A stretch of 64,000 nt of DNA. Origin: Microvirga sp. (lineage in GTDB: Bacteria; Pseudomonadota; Alphaproteobacteria; Rhizobiales; Beijerinckiaceae). How positions within the stretch are numbered: position 1 is the stretch's first letter; every line of letters starts with the position of its first letter. The notes beneath the pieces are model-generated. The model searched no databases, had not been told where the DNA came from, and saw only the letters and a program-made list of their open reading frames with translations. The stretch spans positions 401,536 through 465,535 of the forward strand of contig NZ_JACXAB010000003.1 of the NCBI RefSeq assembly GCF_014699075.1, read 5' to 3'. Below, piece by piece: positions 28,777-38,770 of the stretch. Both the position numbers and the translations under genes were made by a program.

Positions 28777-30936
28777 CTAAGCCATGCCGTCCGGCAACGG
28801 AGCCTTGACGGTGCAGACGACACCTGTGGGAACGTAGGCGAGGCTCACATCGCCTGCGAGTTCCAGCGCGAGGCTGCGTTCGATCAGCCGCGTGCCGAAC
28901 CCCTTGCGCACGGGAGACGCGACGGGAGGGCCTCCCCGCTCCTGCCAGCACAAGGTCAGATGCCTCGGTACACCGGGCGTGACCGACCACGAGATTGCTA
29001 CCTGGCCTTCCGCCACCGACAACGCGCCATACTTCGCCGCATTGGTCGCAAGCTCATGAACGGCCATGGACAGGGCGAGCGCCATGCTCGGGATCAGGCG
29101 GACACGAGGCCCATCGATGTGGCAGCGCCCGCTGGATTCGCGGCAGTAAGGTTCGATCACCTCACCGACAATGTCGCGAAGCTCGGCCCCCTCCCAGTTG
29201 TCGCGGGTGAGGATGTCATGCGCCCGTGCGAGGGCAAACAGGCGATCCTGAAAGGCCGTGACGTTCGAACCGGTTGCGGCATCCGTGTGACGAAAGCTCT
29301 GGAGAGCGATCGATTGAACCGTGGCGAGCGTGTTCTTCACACGATGATTGAGTTCGTTGATCAGCAGACGCTGACGCTCCTCCCACAGCTTGCGCTCGGT
29401 GATGTCGAAGGCAACGCCCGTGGCCTTGATGGAAACGGCACCGTCCTCTCCCGGCACGATTTCCAGGTCTGCCCTGAGAAGCAGCCAATGACGGGAGCCA
29501 TCCGGCCAAATGATTTCGAGCTCTTCCTCGGCATTACGCTCACCCCGTTGCAGCGCAGCGGCGGCCGCTTCCCGGAGCCGGTCCTGCGCGCCGGGCGCGT
29601 AGCGAGCCCGGATCTCCTCGATGGTCGGGCGCTCATCCTCGGAGAAGCCGAGAAGACGGTTGAGTTCAGGTGAGGTCGTCACGGAGTTGGTGCGGCTGTC
29701 GCTTTCCCACACGGCCATCTGGCCGGCATCGAGCGCCAACCGAAGACGGTTCTCGCTCTGGCGCAGGGCGGCCTCGGCCTCGCGGCGGGCCGTGAGATCG
29801 ATGCTCACCGATGCCATCGAGTGCGCCTCGCCCATCGCGTCGCGGATCAGGGTCACCGTATTGCTGACCCACACCCCCGAACCGTCAGGTCGAATGTAGC
29901 GCTTTTCAATCTCGAACGGCTCGCCGGTCTTGATTGCCTTCTGGAAGAGAACGAGGTTTCCGGGCAGGTCGTCGGGATGGGTGATGTCCTGCATGCGCCG
30001 GCCATTCAACAGTTCCTCACGGGTGTAGCCGGAGATTTCGCAGAACCGGTCATTCACCCGGAGAAAGCGCCCGGTCAGGTCAGCCTCCGCAAGTCCGGCA
30101 GCGGATTGGTCGAAGATGGCGGCAAAATGGGCCTCACTCTCCCGCAGCGCAGCCTCGCGACGCTTGCGCTCGGTCAGATCGCGCGCCAAGCCGATCCGCA
30201 CCCTCTGGCCCTTCCATGTGGCCACGCGTCCTACGAACTCGGCCGGAAAGACGGAGCCGTCCTTGCGGATCGCCTCGATCTCGTAGGGCTCTTCGTCGCC
30301 GAGAGTCCCCTTCTCCTGAAGAAGGGCCGCGCTTCTGGGCGTCACGAAGGCTGTGCTCGGCAGTCCGATCACCTCGGCGACATCGCCGTATCCGAAGACT
30401 CGCGCGTAGGCGGGGTTGCAGTCGAGAATGACCTCGCCGTTATGGATGACCACGCCTTCCCGGGTCTCCTCCGAAAAGAGCCTATATCGGGCCTCGCTCT
30501 CGCTGAAGGCAGCTTCGGTCTCGACCTGCCGGGTGACATCGAAGCCTTGGGCGAAGATGCCCGTCACCCGAGCTTGATCGTCCACCACCGGCTGGTAGAC
30601 GAAGTCCATGTAGCGGGTTTCCGCCGGGGCATTCGCCTGCCGCTGGAAGGCAACGGGCATCCGCCGCCCGATGAACGGCTCTCCGGTCGCATACACCTCA
30701 TCGAGAAGCGCGACGGTGCCCTGCTCTTGCAGTTCGGGCAGCACATCGCGCACCCGCTGGCCCACGACCTCGCGCCGGCCGACGAGATCGAGATAAGCCG
30801 TGTTGGCAAACTCGAACACGTGATTGGGTCCGCTGAGGATCGCGATCATCCCTGGGGCCTGCTGAAAGAAGAGCCGCAGGCGGTCTGTCGAGGCATCTCC
30901 TGGAGCGTGCATGGAAGCGTCCGGCTTACCGTGCAT
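28777..30936 (-). CDS. PAS-domain HWE-family sensor histidine kinase
   Basis: 719 residues, soluble. Four PAS domains follow one another (starting near FFQQAPGMIAIL, RYRLFSEETREGVV, HFAAIFDQSAAGLAEAD and RLRLALDAGQMAVWE). The kinase core is of the HWE type: phospho-acceptor His531 in LINELNHRVKNTLATVQ, a His in the N box (VHELATNAAKYGAL) and the WxE motif in LCWQERGG. Such kinases commonly serve light, oxygen or general-stress pathways in Rhizobiales. No response regulator adjoins it. Start ambiguous: ATG 30936 has GGTGAG ahead; ATG 30978 is possible. Confidence 0.9.
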   Translation of the reverse strand: MHGKPDASMHAPGDASTDRLRLFFQQAPGMIAILSGPNHVFEFANTAYLDLVGRREVVGQRVRDVLPELQEQGTVALLDEVYATGEPFIGRRMPVAFQRQANAPAETRYMDFVYQPVVDDQARVTGIFAQGFDVTRQVETEAAFSESEARYRLFSEETREGVVIHNGEVILDCNPAYARVFGYGDVAEVIGLPSTAFVTPRSAALLQEKGTLGDEEPYEIEAIRKDGSVFPAEFVGRVATWKGQRVRIGLARDLTERKRREAALRESEAHFAAIFDQSAAGLAEADLTGRFLRVNDRFCEISGYTREELLNGRRMQDITHPDDLPGNLVLFQKAIKTGEPFEIEKRYIRPDGSGVWVSNTVTLIRDAMGEAHSMASVSIDLTARREAEAALRQSENRLRLALDAGQMAVWESDSRTNSVTTSPELNRLLGFSEDERPTIEEIRARYAPGAQDRLREAAAAALQRGERNAEEELEIIWPDGSRHWLLLRADLEIVPGEDGAVSIKATGVAFDITERKLWEERQRLLINELNHRVKNTLATVQSIALQSFRHTDAATGSNVTAFQDRLFALARAHDILTRDNWEGAELRDIVGEVIEPYCRESSGRCHIDGPRVRLIPSMALALSMAVHELATNAAKYGALSVAEGQVAISWSVTPGVPRHLTLCWQERGGPPVASPVRKGFGTRLIERSLALELAGDVSLAYVPTGVVCTVKAPLPDGMA

Positions 30937-31188
30937 TGCGCTCACCGGTGGCACAATCTTCCCGCTCGCCGCGCGCAATCATCGCGGCTTGCCCATGCCC
31001 GTCCCAGCCTCGCCCCGCCCGGGCGGCAGCGGACAAAATCGGCAGATGGATCAGCGACACGATGATGGTCTGCGAGGACATTGGGAAGCATTTTGGAACA
31101 TGTCTAATCTGCCTAGCAGCAAAGCCGGACCTTGAACACTCAGACGATGGTGCCGGTCGCTGCGGCGGTTCGCCCTGATCCGGGATTG

Positions 31189-31431
31189 CTAAAGGTTGAG
31201 GATGGGCAGGACTTTTGCGCTGCCGTGTGCCTGGAGATCGAGATCGTAGGCCAGAACCTCCTCATCCGTGAGTTCGCGCAGGGTTTCGGCGGAAGAGTTC
31301 GGCCCTGCTGCCTGTACCGCAACCAGCTCGGCATCCTGCTCGTCGCGGGCGACCACCACCAAGGGAGCCGTCTTGGGTTCCTGGCCGTCCGGCTGCGGCA
31401 CCGTCACGGTCACGCCAAATCCCTTGTTCAT
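31189..31431 (-). CDS. Small unknown acidic protein
   Basis: 80 residues starting MNKGFGVTVTVPQPDG, with GGAG seven bases before the ATG. Contains VVVARDEQDAELVAVQAAG and ELTDEEVLAYDLDL. I know no named family; the sequence is compact and acidic and its base usage is like that of its neighbours. An EcfG-type promoter candidate lies 67 bases upstream. It ends 252 bases before the kinase start in the same direction. Confidence 0.6.
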   Translation of the reverse strand: MNKGFGVTVTVPQPDGQEPKTAPLVVVARDEQDAELVAVQAAGPNSSAETLRELTDEEVLAYDLDLQAHGSAKVLPILNL

Positions 31432-31497
31432 GTGCGCTCTCCTGCAGATCGGCTTTAACAACCTGTCATCCAAATTCTGACATCAACCTGCCCGATA

Positions 31498-31523
31498 GAC
31501 GGCCGATCCCCAAGGCGGGTTCC
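31498..31523 (-). promoter_or_regulatory. Candidate EcfG-type (general stress) promoter
   Basis: On the minus strand GGAAC is followed by 17 bases and CGTC, close to the alphaproteobacterial EcfG consensus GGAAC, 16-17 bases, CGTT. It points at the 80-residue small gene. One mismatch and short motif, so only a candidate. Confidence 0.3.
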
Positions 31524-31595
31524 AGCCGAGTGCCACTCGGCTCCCGGGAGAGCCGGCCGATAACAGTTCAGTTCAACGAGAGGAGAACTCCCGAA

Positions 31596-32363
31596 ATGCC
31601 CACCCTTTCCCGCTTTTCCGGGGCCGTGATGGCCACCATGCTGGCGCTCAGCCCCCTGCCAGGCTTTGCACAGACCTCGGGACAGGCCCCGAAGCCGAAG
31701 CAGCCCGCGCCGAAGGAGCAGCCTGCTCCCAAAAACCAGCAGGCCCAGCCTCCCGCCGCCCCTGCTCCGGCACCCGTTTTGGTTGCGCTCAAAGCATCGC
31801 CGGCTCAGCCGGAATGGACCAAGGTCTGCGGCAAGGATGAGCGCACGAATAACGAGACTTGCTACACCACACGCGATTTCGTGACCGACAAGGGACAGCG
31901 CATCGTTGCGGTGGCCTTCTATGACATGAAGGCCAAGAATGCGCCCAAGCTCTTGCGGATCCTGATGCCGCTCGGCCTGCTGGTGCCGCCCGGCATCCGG
32001 GTCGCCGCGGAGAAGAGCCAGCCGGCGGCCGGCCGCTACTCCAGCTGCCTCCCGCACGGCTGCTTCGCCGAAGTGGCGGTGAAGGATGACCTTGTCGCCG
32101 CCCTCAAAAAGGGCACGACCCTGAATGTCAGCGCCCGAAACCAAGGCGGCAAGGAGATCACCTTCAGCGTGCCGACGGACGGATTCGGCAAGGCCTTCGA
32201 TGGCCCGCCGGTCGATCCGCAGGTTCTGGCTGAGCAGCAGAAGAAGATCCAGGAGGAGCTGCAGAAGCAGGCGGAAGAGCGACGCGGCGGCCGGACAAGC
32301 AATTTCGGCGTTCCCGGCCAAGCGCCCGAGGCGAATGCCGGAGCGCCCGCGGCCAAGCCGTAA
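31596..32363 (+). CDS. IalB (invasion-associated locus B) family protein
   Basis: 255 residues. Signal peptide about 1-25 (GAVMATMLALSPLPGFAQ), then a Pro/Lys/Gln-rich linker and the IalB fold: EWTKVCGKDERTNNETCYTTRD with paired cysteines, ILMPLGLLVPPGIRV and CLPHGCFAEVAV with a second cysteine pair. A charged C-terminal tail (EEQQ/KKIQEELQKQAEERR) follows. Periplasmic or outer-membrane associated; despite the name, this family is common in non-pathogenic Rhizobiales and its role is unclear. GAGAGGAG lies before the ATG. Confidence 0.87.
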   Translation: MPTLSRFSGAVMATMLALSPLPGFAQTSGQAPKPKQPAPKEQPAPKNQQAQPPAAPAPAPVLVALKASPAQPEWTKVCGKDERTNNETCYTTRDFVTDKGQRIVAVAFYDMKAKNAPKLLRILMPLGLLVPPGIRVAAEKSQPAAGRYSSCLPHGCFAEVAVKDDLVAALKKGTTLNVSARNQGGKEITFSVPTDGFGKAFDGPPVDPQVLAEQQKKIQEELQKQAEERRGGRTSNFGVPGQAPEANAGAPAAKP

Positions 32364-32387
32364 GAGCCCAAGCAGACTTCCGTCTCC

Positions 32388-32477
32388 CGTCATGGCCGGC
32401 CTTGTGCCGGCCATCTCGATGCAGAGAAGCGACGTACCTTTCAGATCGGGATCACCGGCACAAGGCCGGTGATGACG
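32388..32477. repeat. GTCAT...ATGAC double-hairpin intergenic repeat
   Basis: Two hairpins, ATGGCCGGC/GCCGGCCAT (32392-32414) and ATCACCGGC/GCCGGTGAT (32451-32473), are themselves near-complements of each other, with GTCAT and ATGAC at the outer ends. A related element is at 55528-55608. It fills the gap between convergent genes and could also stabilise or end their mRNAs. Confidence 0.7.
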
Positions 32478-32496
32478 GCAAACGACCTTATAGGGC

Positions 32497-32955
32497 TCAG
32501 CCCTTCGGCAGCATGTCTTTCACCAGCCCGCTCGCCTTGGCGAAATCCATGCGGCCGGCAAATTTGCCGCGAAGGACGCCCACCACCTTGCCCATGTCCT
32601 TCATGGAGGCAGCGCCGGTCTCGGCGATGGCGGCCTGGATGGCCGCCTTCGTCTCGGCCTCGTCCATCTGCTGCGGCAGGTAGGAGGTGATGACCGTGAC
32701 CTCGTCCTTCTCCTGCTGGGCGAGTTCCGTGCGGCCGCCCTGCTCGTACATGGTGATCGACTCCTGGCGCTGCTTCACCATTTTCTGCAGCATGGCCAGG
32801 ATCTCCTCGTCTGAGAGCGGCTCCTTGCCGTTGCCGCGCGCCTCGATGTCCTTATCCTTGAGGGCAGCCTGAATCAGGCGAATGGCACCCAGGCGCCCCT
32901 TTTCTCCAGCCTTCATGGCCTCTTTCATGTCGGCGGTGAAACGTTCGCGCAGCAT
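32497..32955 (-). CDS. yqeY: GatB/YqeY-domain protein
   Basis: 152 residues. YqeY family: MKEAMKAGEKGRLGAIRLIQAALKDKDIEARG, then EEILAMLQKMVKQRQESI and YLPQQMDEAE with the C-terminal helical bundle GKVVGVLRGKFAGRMDFAKASGLVKDML. The domain resembles the tail of GatB and is thought to bind tRNA, but no activity is established for the free-standing protein. In Hyphomicrobiales it typically sits between carA and dnaG; here it is divergent from carA and separated from dnaG by about 6 kb. Confidence 0.92.
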   Translation of the reverse strand: MLRERFTADMKEAMKAGEKGRLGAIRLIQAALKDKDIEARGNGKEPLSDEEILAMLQKMVKQRQESITMYEQGGRTELAQQEKDEVTVITSYLPQQMDEAETKAAIQAAIAETGAASMKDMGKVVGVLRGKFAGRMDFAKASGLVKDMLPKG

Positions 32956-33091
32956 GGATATCTCCTTGGTTTTCGGTCGCTTGAGCGTTGACTGACGGCA
33001 GCCGGCCCCTTAAGTCACGCAGGACAGTTCAAGGGCGGCCCGGATGCGGCCTGCTCAAGCACGGCCCATTGGCCCCGGACTTAAAGAGATC

Positions 33092-34309
<1,218 letters not shown>

Positions 34310-34438
34310 AAGCTCAAGCATTTCAAGGCTGGCGCCGCGACAAACGAGTGGGTTGCGCCAGCCACCCAAATCACGGTAACCGGTCATTAACCATAAAACG
34401 AAAATAATTCCGGTTCTTGATTTGGGGGTATTTCAACC

Positions 34439-34813
34439 ATGAATTTCGATGACGATTCCGGCGAATTCAGCCGGCTGCACAACCTGTTCACGTTTCACCT
34501 CGGCATCGCTGTCACGCTCTCCTGGCTGACCTCGCTCTATGCAGCCTTCTATGCTCCGTGGGTGCGCAATATCCGCCCGCTGATCGACCCGGCCAATGTG
34601 GGTCCAGTCGAGAGCACATGGTCCTATCTCTTCATCTTCCCGGTGGTGCTCACCACAGCCTGGCTGATCTCGATCTTCGGCCAGAACCTCTTCGCGCAAT
34701 TCCGCATCTTCAAGAACCAGATCATCGAGTTCGCCTTCGCGGCGATGGTGGCCTTCGGCATGTTCTACCTGTCCATCGACCGCGCCGTCGCGGCGATGCT
34801 CATCGGCATGTAA
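34439..34813 (+). CDS. Unknown three-helix membrane protein
   Basis: 124 residues, a short acidic N-terminus (MNFDDDSGEFSRL) and three hydrophobic segments (about 22-42, 62-82 and 96-122), the last ending FAAMVAFGMFYLSIDRAVAAMLIGM. No named family recognised. A GGGGG site is nine bases before the ATG. It is a single gene between carA and the cupin. Confidence 0.65.
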   Translation: MNFDDDSGEFSRLHNLFTFHLGIAVTLSWLTSLYAAFYAPWVRNIRPLIDPANVGPVESTWSYLFIFPVVLTTAWLISIFGQNLFAQFRIFKNQIIEFAFAAMVAFGMFYLSIDRAVAAMLIGM

Positions 34814-34895
34814 AAAACCTAACAGCCTTCAAAAGGCCCCGCTCGATCTTTCGCCTGCCCAAAGCGTTCCCTCCCCGACCTGAAGGGAGAGACCT

Positions 34896-35444
34896 ATGGC
34901 GCAGGCGAAAGGATATGGCGATCCGCGGGGCTACAACGCACCGCTCGGAACGGACACTTACGTCTTCCGCAGCAACGGCATCGTGCCGAACTCATCGCTG
35001 CCGCTGATCGTCCGCCGCGGGGCGATCCCGCCCTCCCAGGACGATCCGACCAAGGCCTTCAAGGCAACCTTCGCCAAGAACGGCTGGACGAATGCCTGGC
35101 TCGACAGCATCCACGACTATCACCACTACCATCCCAACACCCATGAGGTGCTCGGCATCGTGTCGGGCTCGGGCCAGATCCGCTTCGGGGGGGAGGACGG
35201 CGATCTCGTTTCCGTCACCTTAGGCGATGTGGTGGTTGTTCCGGCGGGTGTGGCTCATGCCTTGATCAATGCCAGCGATGACTTCGCCGTGGTCGGTGCC
35301 TATCCGAACGGATCCGATTACGACACCGTCCGCGATGATCCCAAGGCGCTCGCCTCCTCGCAGCAGCGCATCGCCCAGGTTCCCTTGCCGGCCTCGGATC
35401 CCGTTGACGGGTCCGACGGTCCGCTCACGAAGCTGTGGACCTGA
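34896..35444 (+). CDS. YjlB-type cupin protein
   Basis: 182 residues. A single cupin: DYHHYHPNTHEVLGIVSGSGQIRFGG gives motif 1 with two His and a Glu, and VVVVPAGVAHALIN gives motif 2 with the final His, so a metal site is intact. The order and the closing GPLTKLW fit the YjlB subfamily. Enzymatic role unknown; it is a small soluble protein. A bidirectional terminator follows. Confidence 0.85.
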   Translation: MAQAKGYGDPRGYNAPLGTDTYVFRSNGIVPNSSLPLIVRRGAIPPSQDDPTKAFKATFAKNGWTNAWLDSIHDYHHYHPNTHEVLGIVSGSGQIRFGGEDGDLVSVTLGDVVVVPAGVAHALINASDDFAVVGAYPNGSDYDTVRDDPKALASSQQRIAQVPLPASDPVDGSDGPLTKLWT

Positions 35445-35448
35445 GCAC

Positions 35449-35483
35449 AAAAAAGGCCCCCTGCCCGGTGAGCAGGAGGCCTT
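35449..35483. terminator. Bidirectional terminator between cupin and ohr
   Basis: AAGGCC plus CCTGC pair with GCAGG and GGCCTT, with one bulged position each side and a seven-base loop, flanked by a run of six A; it ends the leftward ohr transcript best. Confidence 0.7.
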
Positions 35484-35510
35484 CGCCCCTACGGCGTCGA
35501 TGGATTTTTG

Positions 35511-35930
35511 TTAGACCGTCAGCGTGACCTGCACGTTGCCGCGGATGGCGTGCGAGTACGGGCACACCACGTCGGCCTTGTGCAGCAGGTCGGTGGCCTG
35601 CTCGTGAGACAAGCCCGGCAGGCTGGCCTTCAGTTCGACCACCAGTCCAAAGCCCTGGCCGTCGTCACGCTTGCCGATACCCACTGAGGCTTCGACCGAG
35701 GTATCGGCTGGAAGCGCGATCTTGTTCTGCGAGGCCACGAACTTCAGGGCTCCGAGGAAGCAGGCCGAATAGCCGGCTGCGAAGAGCTCCTCCGGATTGG
35801 TCCCCTCGCCACCCGCGCCGCCGAGCTCCTTCGGTGTGGAGAGGCGAACCTCCAGCTTTCCGTCATTGGAAGCGGCCACGCCTTCGCGTCCGCCTTGGGC
35901 TGAGGCATGGGCTGTATAGAGAGGGGTCAT
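35511..35930 (-). CDS. ohr: Organic hydroperoxide resistance protein Ohr
   Basis: 139 residues. Thiol peroxidase of the Ohr/OsmC family that reduces organic peroxides with lipoylated protein as donor. The catalytic and resolving cysteines are in GYSACFLGAL and VVCPYSHA; the stretch NPEELFAAGYSACF is characteristic. AAGGAG precedes the ATG. Two operator-like palindromes (35993-36006 and 36032-36045) lie upstream, typical of OhrR control, but no ohrR is in the window. Confidence 0.93.
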   Translation of the reverse strand: MTPLYTAHASAQGGREGVAASNDGKLEVRLSTPKELGGAGGEGTNPEELFAAGYSACFLGALKFVASQNKIALPADTSVEASVGIGKRDDGQGFGLVVELKASLPGLSHEQATDLLHKADVVCPYSHAIRGNVQVTLTV

Positions 35931-35992
35931 CGGAAAGCTCCTTGGATTCACGTGTCTGATCGTCAGGCTACCAAACTGCACGCTTACAATTT

Positions 35993-36045
35993 GATTGCGT
36001 ACAATCTAAATAGGCTTCTAGCCGCGATTTCGATTGCGCGCAACC
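35993..36045 (-). promoter_or_regulatory. Two OhrR-type operator palindromes upstream of ohr
   Basis: Site 1 is GATTG-CGTA-CAATC (35993-36006), a perfect inverted repeat. Site 2 is GATTG-CGCG-CAACC (36032-36045), one mismatch. Each is followed on the plus strand by TAAAT. They lie 63 and 102 bases from the ohr ATG. The pattern fits the MarR-family regulator OhrR, as I recall its alphaproteobacterial sites. Confidence 0.55.
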
Positions 36046-36233
36046 TAAATTTTCTGAGTTGTCGCTGTTTTAGATCACGATCACGACAAACCCTGGCTTC
36101 CCTCATCCTGTTGGACCTGCCTTTGGATGAACTCGGCACTCTGACCGAGCAGGTTGCGAAACTGCACGGCAAGCGTCATGACTCGGCTTCGTTGTCGGCG
36201 GAATCCTGAAACCGAGCGGGGAAAGCTTCTTTG

Positions 36234-36959
36234 ATGAACTGGCGCGACTACTGGAACCAGGACACACCGATCTATACGGGCGAGCGGCACAAGCTCCTCC
36301 ATTATCGGCTGATCGCCAACGACATCATCGGCCTCATCCCCTCCCCGGATGCGGCGGTGCTCGACTATGGCTGCGGCGAGGCGCTGTTTGCCGACAAGAT
36401 CGCGGCGAAATGCGCCCGCTTGACGTTGAGCGATGCCGCGCCGCTGGTGCGCGAACGCCTGAACGAGCGGTTCAAGGGCAACGGGCGGATTACGGTGCTG
36501 TCGACGGACGATGTCGCCGATCTGCCGGACGCCTCGTTCGATCTCATCGTGGTGAACTCCCTCGCCCAGTACCTTTCCCTGGACGAGTTCCGCGCCCTTC
36601 TGAAGCTCGCCCATGACAAGCTGAAGGATGACGGCCGGCTGATCCTCGGCGACATCATCCCGCCCGACATCAGCCCGGTCACCGATGCCAGGGCGCTGCT
36701 CTCCTTCGCCTGGCAGGGCGGTTTCCTGCGCTCGGCACTGACGGGCCTCGCCCGCACGGCCTTTTCCGAGTATCGCAAGATCCGCGACGAGGTAGGCCTC
36801 GCGCAGTACAGCGAGGAGGAGATCGTCGATCTCCTGGAGGATGCCGGGTTCGCGCCGGAGCGCTCGCTACGCAATCTCGGGCACAATCAGGCGCGGATGA
36901 CCTTCGTGGGACGCCCCGCTCAGGCTCGCGAGGCCGACGAGGATCTGACGGAGCGCTGA
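36234..36959 (+). CDS. Class I SAM-dependent methyltransferase
   Basis: 241 residues. Motif I VLDYGCGEALFADKIA (about residues 42-57), an acidic residue in LTLSDAAPLVRE, and FDLIVVNSLAQYLSLDEF in the post-I region, of the Methyltransf_11/25 kind. RLILGDIIPPDI follows and the C-terminus lacks added domains. ATG 36234 is preceded by TTG in frame; I prefer the ATG. Substrate unknown. Its last 40 bases overlap the convergent MFS gene. Confidence 0.85.
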   Translation: MNWRDYWNQDTPIYTGERHKLLHYRLIANDIIGLIPSPDAAVLDYGCGEALFADKIAAKCARLTLSDAAPLVRERLNERFKGNGRITVLSTDDVADLPDASFDLIVVNSLAQYLSLDEFRALLKLAHDKLKDDGRLILGDIIPPDISPVTDARALLSFAWQGGFLRSALTGLARTAFSEYRKIRDEVGLAQYSEEEIVDLLEDAGFAPERSLRNLGHNQARMTFVGRPAQAREADEDLTER

Positions 36960-38170
36960 TCGCTTGCCAGCGACAGGCCGAACACAACGAGGCCCGCGGC
37001 TGCCAGAACCGCGCCCACCCATCCGGTCGATTCAAACCCGTAACCGGCCGCAATCGCGAGGCCGCCGAGCCAGGCGCCGAGCGCATTGGCGATGTTGAAG
37101 GCGGAATGGTTGAGGGCTGCTGCAAGCGTCTGTGCGTCCGCCGCCACATCCATGAGCCGGGTCTGCAGGGCTGGACCGATGGCGACGCTACAGCCGACGA
37201 GGAACACGCAGGCCGAGAGGAGGATGGGGTTTTCGGCGGTGAGCCAGAGCGCCGTCATCACCACCATGCTGCCGGCGAGCGTGCCGCCGATGGTCGCCAT
37301 CAGGTTCTTGTCGGCGAGCCACCCGCCCACGAGATTGCCCACGATCATGCCTGAGCCGAACAGGGCCATCATGATCGGAACGGCGTTCTCGGGCATTCCG
37401 GCCACCTGGGTGGCTGTGGACGCGATATAGGAGAAGACGGAGAACAGGCCGCCGAAGCCCACGGCCCCGATGCCGAGGGTGAACCAGACCTGCTTGCGCC
37501 TGAAGGCGCCGAGCTCTCGCATAGGGCTTGCCCCCTCCTGCACCTTGTCCTTCGGCAGGAACAGCCAGATCAGCAGCACCGTCAGCGCGCCCATGACGCC
37601 GACAGCCCCGAAGGCGATGCGCCAGCTGACGGTCTGCCCGAAGAACGTCGCCACCGGGGTGCCGAGCAGGGTCGCCACCGTGAGGCCCAGCATGACGCGG
37701 GCGACAGCCTGGGTGCGCTTATTGGGCGGCACCAGGGATGCAGCCACCAGTGCCGCCACGCCGAAATAAGCTCCGTGCGGCAGACCCGTGAGGAAGCGCA
37801 GAAGCACGAAGGATTCGAAGCTCGGCGCGATGGCGCTCACCCCATTGCCGACGGCGAAGACCGCCATGAGGAGAAGCAGCAGTGTCTGGCGCGCCAGCTT
37901 AGCCGCGAGCACGGCGATGATGGGCGCGCCCACCACGACGCCGAGCGCATAGGCGCTGATCGCGTATCCGGCCTCGGGGGTGGTGACGTTGAACTCATGC
38001 GCCACGTTCGGCAGCAGCCCCATGATGGCGAACTCGCCAGTCCCGATGCCGAAGCTGCCGACGGCGAGCGCCAGCTCGATCAGGGCCACCGCGAGGCGGG
38101 AGCGGGGAACGGCGGGAGCCTTGTCCTTCGCATCAAGACAGGCTTCCCCGGCAATGGCCATGTCGGACAT
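36920..38170 (-). CDS. MFS transporter, drug:H+ antiporter-1 (AraJ-like)
   Basis: 416 residues with 12 predicted helices. GIGTGEFAIMGLLPNVAHEFNVTTPEAGYAISAYALGVVVGAPIIAVLAAKL is the DHA1 opening, and LRFLTGLPHGAYFGVAALVAASLVPPNKRTQAVARVMLGLTVATLLGTP contains motif C region. Related to arabinose/sugar efflux permeases of the AraJ/YdhP type. Start at ATG 38170 with GGAAG. Probably exports small toxic compounds or sugars; substrate unassigned. Confidence 0.87.
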   Translation of the reverse strand: MSDMAIAGEACLDAKDKAPAVPRSRLAVALIELALAVGSFGIGTGEFAIMGLLPNVAHEFNVTTPEAGYAISAYALGVVVGAPIIAVLAAKLARQTLLLLLMAVFAVGNGVSAIAPSFESFVLLRFLTGLPHGAYFGVAALVAASLVPPNKRTQAVARVMLGLTVATLLGTPVATFFGQTVSWRIAFGAVGVMGALTVLLIWLFLPKDKVQEGASPMRELGAFRRKQVWFTLGIGAVGFGGLFSVFSYIASTATQVAGMPENAVPIMMALFGSGMIVGNLVGGWLADKNLMATIGGTLAGSMVVMTALWLTAENPILLSACVFLVGCSVAIGPALQTRLMDVAADAQTLAAALNHSAFNIANALGAWLGGLAIAAGYGFESTGWVGAVLAAAGLVVFGLSLASDQRSVRSSSASRA

Positions 38171-38343
38171 GAGGCTTCCAGGATTTAAGGCGATGGGGTG
38201 ATCGGACACGACGCGAGACGGATCCCGCATTCTTGTGACCCTCTATTGCACTGCAAAAAGATTCGCGGGACCCGACTGAATGCAGCCCTGGACTGCGTTG
38301 AAGGCCTGGAACCACGCCACAGCTCACCGAAAGCGCCAAAGCT

Positions 38344-38739
38344 CTAGGCAAATGTCCAAATCTTGTGCGCCATGAAGCTCCACAGCATCACCACGCCCGT
38401 GGTGATGATCTGCGAGGGCAGATATGGCCCCGCGAGCCACACCGTGAAGGCGTGCATCAGGAACCACGTCACGAGGAAGCCCACGAAGGCTACGACGGCA
38501 AAGCGCCAGGTCGCCTCCCGGTGCGGCCGCTCGCTGCCATAGGTGTGCCGGCGGTTGAGGACGTAGGACACGAGCCCTCCTGCTACGTAACCGGCCAGCG
38601 TCGCCGAAACCGGATGAAGGCTTGCGCCCTCCACAAGACCGATCAGCAGCCCGTAATGGACGACGGCCGCCACAAGGCCCACGCCGAAGAAGGCGGTGAA
38701 CTGGCGAGCCAAGTGATGGAAGGGGCGAGAGGCGGTCAC
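38344..38739 (-). CDS. GtrA-family membrane protein
   Basis: 131 residues and four helices; FFGVGLVAAVVHYGLL, LAGYVAGGLVSYVLNRRHTYGS and VGFLVTWFLMHAF match GtrA, a presumed flippase for lipid-linked sugars. It starts 31 bases after the SDR gene in the same direction. No glycosyltransferase partner is seen nearby. Confidence 0.85.
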   Translation of the reverse strand: MTASRPFHHLARQFTAFFGVGLVAAVVHYGLLIGLVEGASLHPVSATLAGYVAGGLVSYVLNRRHTYGSERPHREATWRFAVVAFVGFLVTWFLMHAFTVWLAGPYLPSQIITTGVVMLWSFMAHKIWTFA

Positions 38740-38770
38740 GAGGCTTCGATAGCGGCTTCTGCCCTGGCCG

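Noticed and set aside
35907..36209. 100-codon frame upstream of the methyltransferase, possible ohrR remnant
   Set aside because: No MarR pattern; it runs through the ohr operators and lacks a ribosome site.
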